A stretch of 34,695 nt of DNA from a virus. Location: the IMG/VR virus record IMGVR_UViG_3300030107_003094, positions 1 to 34,695 of that record. The stretch is one strand, 5' to 3'. A program made the translations under genes and the position numbers. Every line of letters begins with the position of its first letter. The first letter of the stretch is position 1. The notes beneath the pieces are model-generated. The model ran no database searches, was not told the origin of the DNA, and saw nothing but the letters and a program-made list of their open reading frames with translations. Positions 23,627 to 29,896 of this stretch are shown here, in pieces.

Positions 23627-23905
23627 TTATTTTTTTTTCTTTATTATTTCAATTGCTCTATTAATAGTTTCTATCATCATATATCTAGCATCAGAGTCTC
23701 CTCTGACATGGTCAAACACAGTCTTCATACTATTAATTAATTCTTTCATTTTAGATAGGTTTTTTACAACCTCTTCATCAAACATAACAAACTCATCTTC
23801 ATAATCACATTTACACAAGTATCTTGTTCCATCTGGGTCACAAGATAAACATTGGCAAGGATTGTCTTCTGGATAAAGACATACTTCACATAAATCTTTT
23901 GTCAC
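23627..23905 (-). CDS. Cys-rich protein, 92 residues, probably zinc-binding
   Basis: Starts at GTG (23905) seven bases after AGGAGG. The first 35 residues hold seven Cys (CEVC, CQCLSC, CKCDYED) with Asp and Glu between, enough for one or two metal sites. The C-terminal half is a charged helix with no motif. It is preceded by structured element F and followed by two more structured segments. A redox or zinc-mediated binding role is possible; nothing decides. Confidence 0.65.
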   Translation of the reverse strand: MTKDLCEVCLYPEDNPCQCLSCDPDGTRYLCKCDYEDEFVMFDEEVVKNLSKMKELINSMKTVFDHVRGDSDARYMMIETINRAIEIIKKKK

Positions 23906-23924
23906 AATAACCTCCTAAAGTTTA

Positions 23925-24044
23925 AAAAGAGCAAGACATTCCTAGCCAGTGCGATTCGGCATCCCTGTATCAAATATAGCCGTAACTAGTCACATCATGC
24001 ATTACTTCTGAATAACAGAATAGTGATAGCGACCTTGCTCTTTT
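23925..24044 (-). ncRNA. Structured leader element F (11-bp closing stem)
   Basis: AAAAGAGCAAG (23925-23935) and CTTGCTCTTTT (24034-24044) form a perfect 11-bp stem around 98 bases. Inside, read leftward, there is a TTCTG/CAGAA hairpin with a 5-base loop, a CGGC/GCCG pairing and a CTAG/CTAG pairing, giving a branched fold. It starts 11 bases after the stop of the 49-residue gene and ends a few bases before AGGAGG of the Cys-rich gene. The 3' arm plus U-run could also act as a weak terminator, so read-through control is possible. Confidence 0.6.
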
Positions 24045-24055
24045 ATACATTATTT

Positions 24056-24205
24056 TTACTTACCAGGCTTGCGATGTTTTGGCATAATTTTAATTCTACC
24101 ATGAGGTATTACTATAACTGCAATCTCACCTTTCTTTCCTTGAGGGTATGAATCTATTACTAAATCTGGAGCCCAAGATTTTATTTCATTGACTGTTAAA
24201 TTCAT
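24056..24205 (-). CDS. Small basic protein, 49 residues
   Basis: AAAGGAAAC lies about ten bases before the ATG. The sequence has a helix NEIKSWAPDLVIDSY, then a strand pair with a turn (GEIAVIVIPHGRIKIMP) and a basic HRKPGK end. This looks like a compact alpha-beta miniprotein and not random translation. No family is recognised. Stop codon falls 11 bases before element F. Confidence 0.6.
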   Translation of the reverse strand: MNLTVNEIKSWAPDLVIDSYPQGKKGEIAVIVIPHGRIKIMPKHRKPGK

Positions 24206-24219
24206 TATTTATGTTTCCT

Positions 24220-24414
24220 TTATTGTTTATTATATGGGTCATATTGATTAATTAACTTTGACCAATTGTTATTTAAATATTCTTTCAATTCTTTATATCT
24301 TAACGATTTATTAATATCCCAACCTTTATTATTGTAGTGTCTTTCCATTCCTTTGGTTATTTGTGTAAGCTCCACAATGTTTAATTCTTCAGGCTTCGCA
24401 TACTTATTAGACAT
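24220..24414 (-). CDS. Hypothetical protein, 64 residues
   Basis: The ATG at 24414 has AAGGA eight bases before it; an earlier in-frame ATG at 24510 would add 32 residues that run through a promoter-like and stem-forming stretch and is unlikely. The product is helical, charged and rich in Asn, Tyr and Lys. Not recognised. Confidence 0.55.
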   Translation of the reverse strand: MSNKYAKPEELNIVELTQITKGMERHYNNKGWDINKSLRYKELKEYLNNNWSKLINQYDPYNKQ

Positions 24415-24474
24415 CTTGTTAATCCTTATAGTTGGTGACCAAGTTAATGGTAAATGTATATATATTATAGTAAT

Positions 24475-24513
24475 AAAGTGGCTACTCATAATGCAAATTA
24501 CTTTCACCACTTT
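24475..24513 (-). other. Stem in the leader after the terminator, with promoter-like box
   Basis: AAAGTGG (24475-24481) and CCACTTT (24507-24513) form a 7-bp stem around 25 bases, lying between the terminator and the next leftward gene. A TATAAT on the minus strand (24464-24469) could be a -10 for restarting transcription, but no good -35 is present at the right distance. Confidence 0.4.
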
Positions 24514-24525
24514 TTATTAAAAGGG

Positions 24526-24551
24526 TAAAAAAGGGGGAAATGAATCCCCCT
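24526..24551 (-). terminator. Intrinsic terminator after the first leftward gene
   Basis: Arms AGGGGGA and TCCCCCT (24532-24538 and 24545-24551) form a G/C-rich stem with a 6-base loop, followed in the leftward direction by a run of six T. This is a textbook rho-independent terminator. It would end most transcripts of the first gene, so the rest of the leftward block needs read-through, antitermination or its own promoter. Confidence 0.9.
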
Positions 24552-24578
24552 CAAGGATAGAATCTCTCGTAATTAAGG

Positions 24579-24821
24579 TTAGAATCCCTCTTCGAGTGCG
24601 AGAGTATCCATGGTTTCTTCTGCGTCATTCTCTATGTCTTTCACATATTCTCTGTTTGCTAAGAATCTGAATCCAGAGTTAGTATGTTGAATGAGATGAC
24701 ATTCTTCCCCATTGTATTCTACGGTTCCCTCTGAAATCTTTGCAGGGGTAGATACATACTTCTTCTTCTTTGGGTTATTATCATCACTAATTGGTACTGC
24801 GATGGTTATGTCTTTTGCCAT
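24579..24821 (-). CDS. First leftward gene: hypothetical acidic protein, 80 residues
   Basis: The ATG at 24821 has AAGGAG eight bases before it; an earlier ATG at 24863 would overlap the leader hairpin and lacks an SD. The protein starts with MAKDITIAVPISDD, has a Lys-rich turn, a beta-rich middle (GTVEYNGEECHLIQH) and an acidic end (Glu/Asp-rich to EEGF). Being first after the early promoter and isolated by a strong terminator, it is probably made early and in quantity. This could suit a host-takeover or inhibitor protein, which is inference. Confidence 0.65.
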   Translation of the reverse strand: MAKDITIAVPISDDNNPKKKKYVSTPAKISEGTVEYNGEECHLIQHTNSGFRFLANREYVKDIENDAEETMDTLALEEGF

Positions 24822-24844
24822 TTCTGACTCCTTTTTATTGTTAA

Positions 24845-24884
24845 CGTAAAATCGGATTTCCATAATCCGTCCAAAAGGTTTACG
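24845..24884 (-). other. 5'-terminal leader hairpin of the first leftward transcript
   Basis: CGTAAA (24845-24850) pairs with TTTACG (24879-24884), enclosing a second hairpin CGGAT/ATCCG (24853-24857 with 24865-24869). The predicted start of transcription falls at or next to 24884, so the mRNA would begin with this stem, a known way of protecting phage messages from 5'-end decay. The element ends about 13 bases before the SD. Confidence 0.5.
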
Positions 24885-24889
24885 AGATG

Positions 24890-24917
24890 AGTATATGTAT
24901 ATATCAAAATCCTACAA
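24890..24917 (-). promoter_or_regulatory. Candidate sigma70-type leftward promoter
   Basis: On the minus strand, TTGTAG (24912-24917) and TATACT (24890-24895) are 16 bases apart, close to the -35 and -10 consensus. Transcription would start near 24883, about 60 bases before the ATG of the first leftward gene. The surrounding DNA is very AT-rich, so other -10-like boxes exist; the spacing makes this the best candidate. Confidence 0.5.
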
Positions 24918-24954
24918 TTTTTTTTCTAAAAGAACTTGGTCAAATAAACCTTTT

Positions 24955-25013
24955 TATAATTTGACTTATCATTTAAATTCAAGGGTGGTAGGGTAAGGGA
25001 TTAATAATATAAT
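24955..25013 (+). promoter_or_regulatory. Candidate rightward promoter region (two TATAAT boxes)
   Basis: TATAAT occurs at 24955-24960 and at 25008-25013. Neither has a good -35 (a TTGGTC lies only 13 bases upstream of the first box). The second box would put the transcript start about five to seven bases before the ATG at 25025, giving an almost leaderless message. Lack of a -35 fits control by an activator or by a phage-encoded polymerase. Confidence 0.35.
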
Positions 25014-25024
25014 GTGTAGTTTTT

Positions 25025-25234
25025 ATGGCGAAAGAAATTAAAGAATTATCGAAACTTCCAATAGAGCATCAAAATTACATATTAGAGGCATTGTGTAAAA
25101 GGTATGAACCTATAGAAATAGATGACAAAGTATATCTTATACCTCCAGAAGTAAATGATTTAATAGATAATCTTGTAATGCAATTAAATAATCTAGATAA
25201 ACAAGAAAAAAAATTTGGAAAAGAAAAAAATTAA
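25025..25234 (+). CDS. First rightward gene: hypothetical protein, 69 residues
   Basis: The ATG has no SD and lies a few bases after a TATAAT box, so it may be translated from a near-leaderless mRNA. The protein is a charged helical miniprotein (KELSKLPIEHQNYILEALCK, then YLIPPEVNDLIDNLVMQLNNL) with a Lys-rich end. Its C-terminus overlaps the small terminase gene. Position before terS suggests a packaging accessory or regulatory role; no family is recognised. Confidence 0.6.
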   Translation: MAKEIKELSKLPIEHQNYILEALCKRYEPIEIDDKVYLIPPEVNDLIDNLVMQLNNLDKQEKKFGKEKN

Positions 25235-25994
25235 AAACATTACTCATTATGTATATGACAACATAAATGAGTTCAAAGAACATCATAATAATATTGTTGT
25301 TCATCCAGACTGGAGAAAAGCTGATGAAGGCGATTGGGTATATAGCGATGATGACAGAATTATTCAATTGCTAAAAGTAGCAAAAGAAATCAACCATCCT
25401 CACGATAGAAAAAATTATAAATTTGCAAAAGGATGGGTTCGGACTGTTGTAGGTAGCTTTATAAATAGACCTAATACATTTATGGATACTGATTTTAGTG
25501 CTCATAGTAATAGATACACATTTAGTAAAACTATAAAAAATACAAATGAACAAGTAAAAAAACGAAAAAACATAACAAATAAAGAAAAAGATTTTGCTAC
25601 AAATATTGTTGTAGGTATGGGAGCTGTCGATGCGTATAAAAATGCTTATAAAGAAGTATCCGATAAAAAAGCTAGACAAAAAGCAACTGTACTTTTAAAA
25701 CAGGAGAGAGTAATGAAAGAAATAGAAAAATCAGTATTAGATACTGCAAAAGAACTAGGAATAGACCACGAATATATTCTTGGCAAATTAAAAAATCTTG
25801 CAGATTTCAGTGAAGACGATAATATTATTTTACAATCCACAAAAGAATTAGGTAAAATTGTTGGAACTTCTGGAAATACGGTGAAACAAAAAGAAATGGG
25901 ACTAATAGGAATGTTTCAAGGTTTTTCACCAGAACAACTTGAAGGAGCATCAAGAAATGAGATACCACAAATAGAAAATAAATCTGAGGAATAA
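25215..25994 (+). CDS. terS: Terminase small subunit (Terminase_2-like)
   Basis: The middle part (about residues 120-170) is the typical DNA-binding region of small terminases: NKEKDFATNIVVGMGAVDAY, then a second helix with Lys/Arg and KATVLLKQERVMKEI. It is followed by an oligomerisation helix with DHEYILGKLKNLADFS. Small subunits recognise the packaging site and load the large subunit. The N-terminal 110 residues are extra and acidic/aromatic. Start is uncertain: the TTG at 25215 has no SD and the next Met is far inside. It lies three genes upstream of terL. Confidence 0.75.
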   Translation: MEKKKIKNITHYVYDNINEFKEHHNNIVVHPDWRKADEGDWVYSDDDRIIQLLKVAKEINHPHDRKNYKFAKGWVRTVVGSFINRPNTFMDTDFSAHSNRYTFSKTIKNTNEQVKKRKNITNKEKDFATNIVVGMGAVDAYKNAYKEVSDKKARQKATVLLKQERVMKEIEKSVLDTAKELGIDHEYILGKLKNLADFSEDDNIILQSTKELGKIVGTSGNTVKQKEMGLIGMFQGFSPEQLEGASRNEIPQIENKSEE

Positions 25995-25995
25995 T

Positions 25996-27072
25996 ATGAG
26001 CTTAGGAGATGACATCCGAAAAGATGCGGATGGGAATGTAATAGGATGTCCACATTGCGGAGCTAGGTCAGTCCACAAAAGTGGGTTTTTATATAGAGCA
26101 AATACAAAAAAACAACAATGGAAATGCACTGCTTGTGGTAGAAAAACAGTCGCTCCTACTATAATAGAAAAAAATCCATTTGAAGTAGAAAAGATAGACC
26201 CCGAACATATACCAATAGAAGACTTAATTGAACATAGAAAAAAACAATACAAGCAAAAGAAAATATCGAAAGAAAGTAGAAAACTTGTAAAAATCAATAT
26301 CAATATGGATGGGCCAATAGGTATCGCTCACTTTGGAGACCCTCACGTTGATGATGATGGAACAGATATATCTCAAATATTGCATTATATGAATGTAATT
26401 AATGGGACGCCAGGTATGTTTGCTGGGAATCTTGGAGATATACAAAATAATTGGATAGGAAGACTGTCCTCTTTGTATGGTCAACAATCTACTTCTGCAA
26501 AAGAATCGTGGAGACTTACAGAATACTTTGTTAATAAACTTAATTGGTTATACTTAGTAGCTGGTAATCACGATGTATGGAGTGGGGATGGAGACCCTTT
26601 AGATTTTATAATGAGAGACCATCAAGGTCTGTATGAAAAATGGGGAGCTCGAATGAATCTTGTGTTCCCTAATGGAAAGGAGATAAGAATAAATGCAAGA
26701 CATACTTTTAAAGGTAACAGCATCTGGAATACTGCTCATGGTGTTGCTCGTGCTGCTCAGACTGGTTGGTCAGACCATGTATTAACTTGTGGGCATACTC
26801 ATGTATCTGGTTATCAAGTAATAAAAAGTCCTTCTAGTGGTCTTATATCCCATGCATTGCAAGTAGCTTCTTTTAAAATAATGGATAGTTATGCAGACAA
26901 ATTGGGATTAGACGATAAGAATATATTTAATTGTCCAGTTACAATTATTGACCCTCAATACGATGATGATGATAATAGATTAATTACTACAATTTTTAAT
27001 CCTATTAATGCATCACAATATTTAACATATCTTAGAAAAAATTATAATAAATTAAAGAATGAAAAAGCTTGA
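25996..27072 (+). CDS. Zinc-ribbon fused to calcineurin-like metallophosphoesterase
   Basis: This 358-residue protein has two parts. Residues 18-50 form a zinc ribbon (CPHC at 18-21 and CTAC at 44-47, with KSG and QQWKC between), of the kind seen at the start of IS1-type transposases. Residues 107-300 form a metallophosphoesterase: GDPHVD with D115/H117, GNLGD with N145/D148, GNHD at 190-193, H248, and GHTH at 266-269. All metal ligands are present. Such enzymes cut phosphodiesters or nucleotides; the ribbon would bring it to DNA. Lying between the terminase genes is unusual. Confidence 0.8.
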   Translation: MSLGDDIRKDADGNVIGCPHCGARSVHKSGFLYRANTKKQQWKCTACGRKTVAPTIIEKNPFEVEKIDPEHIPIEDLIEHRKKQYKQKKISKESRKLVKININMDGPIGIAHFGDPHVDDDGTDISQILHYMNVINGTPGMFAGNLGDIQNNWIGRLSSLYGQQSTSAKESWRLTEYFVNKLNWLYLVAGNHDVWSGDGDPLDFIMRDHQGLYEKWGARMNLVFPNGKEIRINARHTFKGNSIWNTAHGVARAAQTGWSDHVLTCGHTHVSGYQVIKSPSSGLISHALQVASFKIMDSYADKLGLDDKNIFNCPVTIIDPQYDDDDNRLITTIFNPINASQYLTYLRKNYNKLKNEKA

Positions 27073-27469
27073 TAAATTCATATATAACGCTAAATTAGTA
27101 AGAGTTGTTGATGGCGATACTTGCGATGCTCTTATAGATTTAGGATTCGATACTTTTGTAAAAAAAAGAATACGATTTGCTGGTGTAGATACTTGGGAAT
27201 CTAGAACCAGAAACCTAGAGGAAAAGAAAAAAGGATTAGAGGCAAAAAATTATACAAAAAAAATGTTAGAAAGTTCCGATAAAGGAAATTTTACTTTAAA
27301 ATCTCACGGTCTTGGTAAGTACGGCCGAGTACTTGGTGAGATTTTTTTAAAAGGTCAAGAAGTTAGCCTAAATAAATTATTAAAAGAAAATGGCCATGCG
27401 TATGAATACGATGGTGGTAAGAAAAAACAATTTACTAATAAAGGAATACAAAACGACCTAGAGTGTTAA
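27059..27469 (+). CDS. Staphylococcal-nuclease-like (SNase) endonuclease
   Basis: This 136-residue protein has the OB-fold nuclease motifs: VVDGDT (D20), RFAGVDTWESR (R39, D44, E47) and GKYGR (R90). All are the counterparts of the calcium-binding and catalytic residues of S. aureus nuclease (D21, R35, D40, E43, R87). No signal peptide is present, so it acts in the cytoplasm. It could degrade host DNA or RNA, or take part in DNA end processing. The start overlaps the phosphoesterase stop by 14 bases. Confidence 0.85.
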   Translation: MKKLDKFIYNAKLVRVVDGDTCDALIDLGFDTFVKKRIRFAGVDTWESRTRNLEEKKKGLEAKNYTKKMLESSDKGNFTLKSHGLGKYGRVLGEIFLKGQEVSLNKLLKENGHAYEYDGGKKKQFTNKGIQNDLEC

Positions 27470-27619
27470 ATGAGCGAATTACAAGAATCAATTATCAGAA
27501 GTCAGGTTCTAATATTGCTCCATAGAAATCAAAATAAATCAAAAAAAATAATAAAAAGATTTTTACAATGTTTAAATGGAGAATATAATGAAGCAAAAAA
27601 AATCATTAACAAAACGTAA
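27470..27619 (+). CDS. Small basic helical protein, 49 residues
   Basis: The ATG follows the nuclease stop directly, with GAG a few bases before. The product is strongly basic and helical (QVLILLHRNQNKSKKIIKRF), then a single Cys and an NGEYNEAKKII helix. It overlaps the next gene by 32 bases. It resembles short helix-turn-helix-like pieces seen beside terminases but no family can be named. Confidence 0.5.
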   Translation: MSELQESIIRSQVLILLHRNQNKSKKIIKRFLQCLNGEYNEAKKIINKT

Positions 27620-27788
27620 TTTAAAAACAAAAATAGACGATTTAGAAAAAACAATATTATTTATTGCAGATAGACTAAAAAGAGTAGAAGTTGTTTTCGA
27701 TGATTTTGTAGAAATGACAAAACAAACTGAAAAATTTGAGAAATATTTAGATGGCAAATATAAACAGCCAGAACATAAGCAAAGCTGA
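27588..27788 (+). CDS. Small coiled-coil protein next to terL, 66 residues
   Basis: I start it at the ATG at 27588 because GGAG lies six bases before it; an ATG four codons earlier lacks an SD. The sequence is one long basic-acidic helix (LKTKIDDLEKTILFIADRLK) with heptad-like Leu/Ile/Val, then a polar tail. It overlaps terL by 38 bases. It may be a packaging accessory; nothing decides. Confidence 0.55.
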   Translation: MKQKKSLTKRNLKTKIDDLEKTILFIADRLKRVEVVFDDFVEMTKQTEKFEKYLDGKYKQPEHKQS

Positions 27789-29319
27789 AGAAGCTTTACA
27801 ATTAGCATATAAAGACCTTATATCATTTGGAAAACTTTTTCTTCCAGATGACTTTATGCGAAGTGAGACCCCTTTCTTCCATTATGAGATAGCAGATGCT
27901 ATTGATGATAAAAATGTAAAACAGACTGCCATTATTATTCCAAGAGGACATGGAAAAACTGTTCTTACAAAAGCATCTATTGTAAAAGATTTTTGCTTTG
28001 CAAGTAAAGATAATTTTTTATTTTATGCTTGGGTATCAGCTACACAAAAATTAAGTGTAGGTAATATGGATTATATTAAACATCATTTAGAATTTAATGA
28101 TAAAATCAAATATTACTTTGGCCCAATGCGAGGTAAAAAATGGACAGAAGAAGATATAGAGGTAACAAATGGATGTAAACTTATATCGAAAAGTAACGTT
28201 GCAGGGATTCGAGGAGGAGCTAAACTCCATAAACGATATGACCTCATTGTGCTTGACGACTTTGAACACGAAGCGAATACAATTACAAAAGAGGCCAGAG
28301 ATAAAAATGCGAATTTGGTCACGGCTGTTGTATATCCCGCTATTGAACCTCATACTGGCCGTCTCCGTGTCAATGGCACTCCTGTACATTATGACAGTTT
28401 TATTAACAATCTTATTAACAATTATGCTAAGGCTCAAGAAGATAAAAAAGAATTTTCTTGGCGTGTTATTACATATAAAGCATTACTCGATGAAGATACT
28501 CCGCTTTGGGAATCGTTTTTTCCAATCTCGAAAATAAAAGAAAAGAAAAAATTCTACGCTGATTCTGGACAACCTCAAAAATTCTATCAAGAATATATGA
28601 TGGAAGTAATGAGTGAAGAAGATGCAATATGGAGAAGACAACATATAAAATATTGGGATGGATATTATAAACATGAAGATGGAGTAAATTATATAGTAAA
28701 AGATGGAGAGGAAACACCTGTAAATACATTTATAGGATGCGACCCAGCTACAGACATTGATACAAAACATAGTGATTTTTCTGTAATAACTGTAATTGCA
28801 ATTGATGTAAATAATAAATTATATGTATTAGAATACGAAAGACATAGAAGTATTCCCACTATTGGTTCTAAAAATCCAGAAACAAATGAAATACTTGGGA
28901 AAAAAGGAGTAGTAGATATAATACTTGAATTACATGAAAAATATAATTGCATATCATCTACAGTAGAAGATGTAGCTATGAATAGAAGTATTTTTCAAGC
29001 ATTAAATGAAGAAAGAAGAAGGTTAAATAAGTTTGGAATATCGGTAATTCCAGAAAAACCAGGCGGACAACAGAAAAGAAATCGCATTTATAGTGGACTT
29101 TCTGCCCGTTTTAGCACTGGAACAGTGTATTTACGGAAAAATATGTTTGATTTAATCAACGAAATACTTACTTTTGGCCCTAAAATGGCTCACGATGACA
29201 CAATAGAGAGCCTTTATTATTCACAAGTTCACGCTTTTCCTCCGAATATGAAGAAAAGTAAAGACAAAAGAAGTTGGTTTAAACCAAAAAGAAAAGCTAA
29301 AAGTTGGATAGTGGCTTAA
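27751..29319 (+). CDS. terL: Terminase large subunit
   Basis: This 522-residue protein is the packaging motor. ATPase: Walker A PRGHGKT at 64-70, Walker B LIVLDD at 165-170 followed by FEHE with the likely catalytic E172, and a coupling NGTP at 208-211. The RNase H-like nuclease uses D331 (GCDPATD), D407 (VEDVAM) and the MAHDD acids at 482-483. It cuts concatemers and pumps DNA through the portal. The ATG lies in the end of the preceding gene with no strong SD, so translation is probably coupled. Length and motif order are normal. Confidence 0.95.
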   Translation: MANINSQNISKAEEALQLAYKDLISFGKLFLPDDFMRSETPFFHYEIADAIDDKNVKQTAIIIPRGHGKTVLTKASIVKDFCFASKDNFLFYAWVSATQKLSVGNMDYIKHHLEFNDKIKYYFGPMRGKKWTEEDIEVTNGCKLISKSNVAGIRGGAKLHKRYDLIVLDDFEHEANTITKEARDKNANLVTAVVYPAIEPHTGRLRVNGTPVHYDSFINNLINNYAKAQEDKKEFSWRVITYKALLDEDTPLWESFFPISKIKEKKKFYADSGQPQKFYQEYMMEVMSEEDAIWRRQHIKYWDGYYKHEDGVNYIVKDGEETPVNTFIGCDPATDIDTKHSDFSVITVIAIDVNNKLYVLEYERHRSIPTIGSKNPETNEILGKKGVVDIILELHEKYNCISSTVEDVAMNRSIFQALNEERRRLNKFGISVIPEKPGGQQKRNRIYSGLSARFSTGTVYLRKNMFDLINEILTFGPKMAHDDTIESLYYSQVHAFPPNMKKSKDKRSWFKPKRKAKSWIVA

Positions 29320-29516
29320 TGGCAACAAAAACTACACATAATATAAACAATCCCAAAAGCACTGGTAAATCATCTTTAGAAACTAGAGCTAATATAGGTT
29401 CTACCGAAGTAGATGTAGGAGGGCCTAAACATTCTTATTGGCAATCTTTTATGCCAAAAACAAAATCTTTTCCTCGTAAAAAATTAAACGTGCTTTATTC
29501 ACAAAAGAAAAAATAA
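29319..29516 (+). CDS. Small basic protein between terL and peptidase, 65 residues
   Basis: Its ATG overlaps the terL stop (TAATG) and its stop overlaps the next start in the same way, so it depends on translational coupling. The product is polar and basic, rich in Ser, Thr, Asn and Lys, with a GGPKHSYWQSFMPK segment, and is probably disordered in part. It is not recognised. Confidence 0.6.
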   Translation: MATKTTHNINNPKSTGKSSLETRANIGSTEVDVGGPKHSYWQSFMPKTKSFPRKKLNVLYSQKKK

Positions 29517-29896
29517 TGTATAGATTTGGTAAAAAAAGTAAAGAACGTCTTAAAGGCGTAGATTCTAGACTTGTTAATGTTCTCAATCAATTAATAAAAA
29601 TAATGGATGTCACTATTATCGAAGGATTGAGGAGTAAGGAGCGGCAACAGGAATTATTAGCGCAAGGGAAAACTAAAACTAAGTATTCCAAACACATAGA
29701 AGGAAAAGCTGTTGACCTCGCTCCTTACCCGATAGATTGGGAAGATAGAGAAATGTTTCATTATATGGGTGGAATGTTAAGAGGAATAGGAAAAGCAATG
29801 GGTGTTAATATACGTTGGGGCGGCGATTGGGATAGCGATGGAGATATACACGATAATAATTTTGACGATTTAGTTCATGTAGAAATAAAAGATTAA
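29516..29896 (+). CDS. M15-family peptidase (VanY/endolysin-like)
   Basis: This 126-residue protein has the zinc motif of M15 L,D- or D,D-peptidases: SKHIEGKAVDLAP with H60 and D67, and DLVHVEI with H121 as the third ligand. EGLRS and RWGGDW are further family marks. It would cleave peptide links in host peptidoglycan, as an endolysin or as a virion entry enzyme. There is no signal peptide and no cell-wall-binding domain. It sits between terL and the portal, with TAATG overlaps on both sides. Confidence 0.85.
   Translation: MYRFGKKSKERLKGVDSRLVNVLNQLIKIMDVTIIEGLRSKERQQELLAQGKTKTKYSKHIEGKAVDLAPYPIDWEDREMFHYMGGMLRGIGKAMGVNIRWGGDWDSDGDIHDNNFDDLVHVEIKD

Noticed and set aside
23584-23640. Plus-strand terminator (GAAGAG hairpin followed by a long T-run)
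   Set aside because: No plus-strand gene precedes it, and the T-run is the complement of Lys codons ending the Cys-rich gene.
24415-24510. 32-residue N-terminal extension with a hydrophobic stretch for the gene at 24220-24414, as a signal peptide
   Set aside because: The upstream ATG has no SD and the stretch overlaps a stem and a TATAAT box; the ATG at 24414 has a well-spaced AAGGA.
25996-26150. Transposase fragment of IS1 type
   Set aside because: Only the zinc ribbon is similar; it is in frame with a complete phosphoesterase and there are no terminal repeats.
28087-28952. Several long open frames on the minus strand inside terL
   Set aside because: They are shadows of terL, with hydrophobic low-complexity translations and no start signals.
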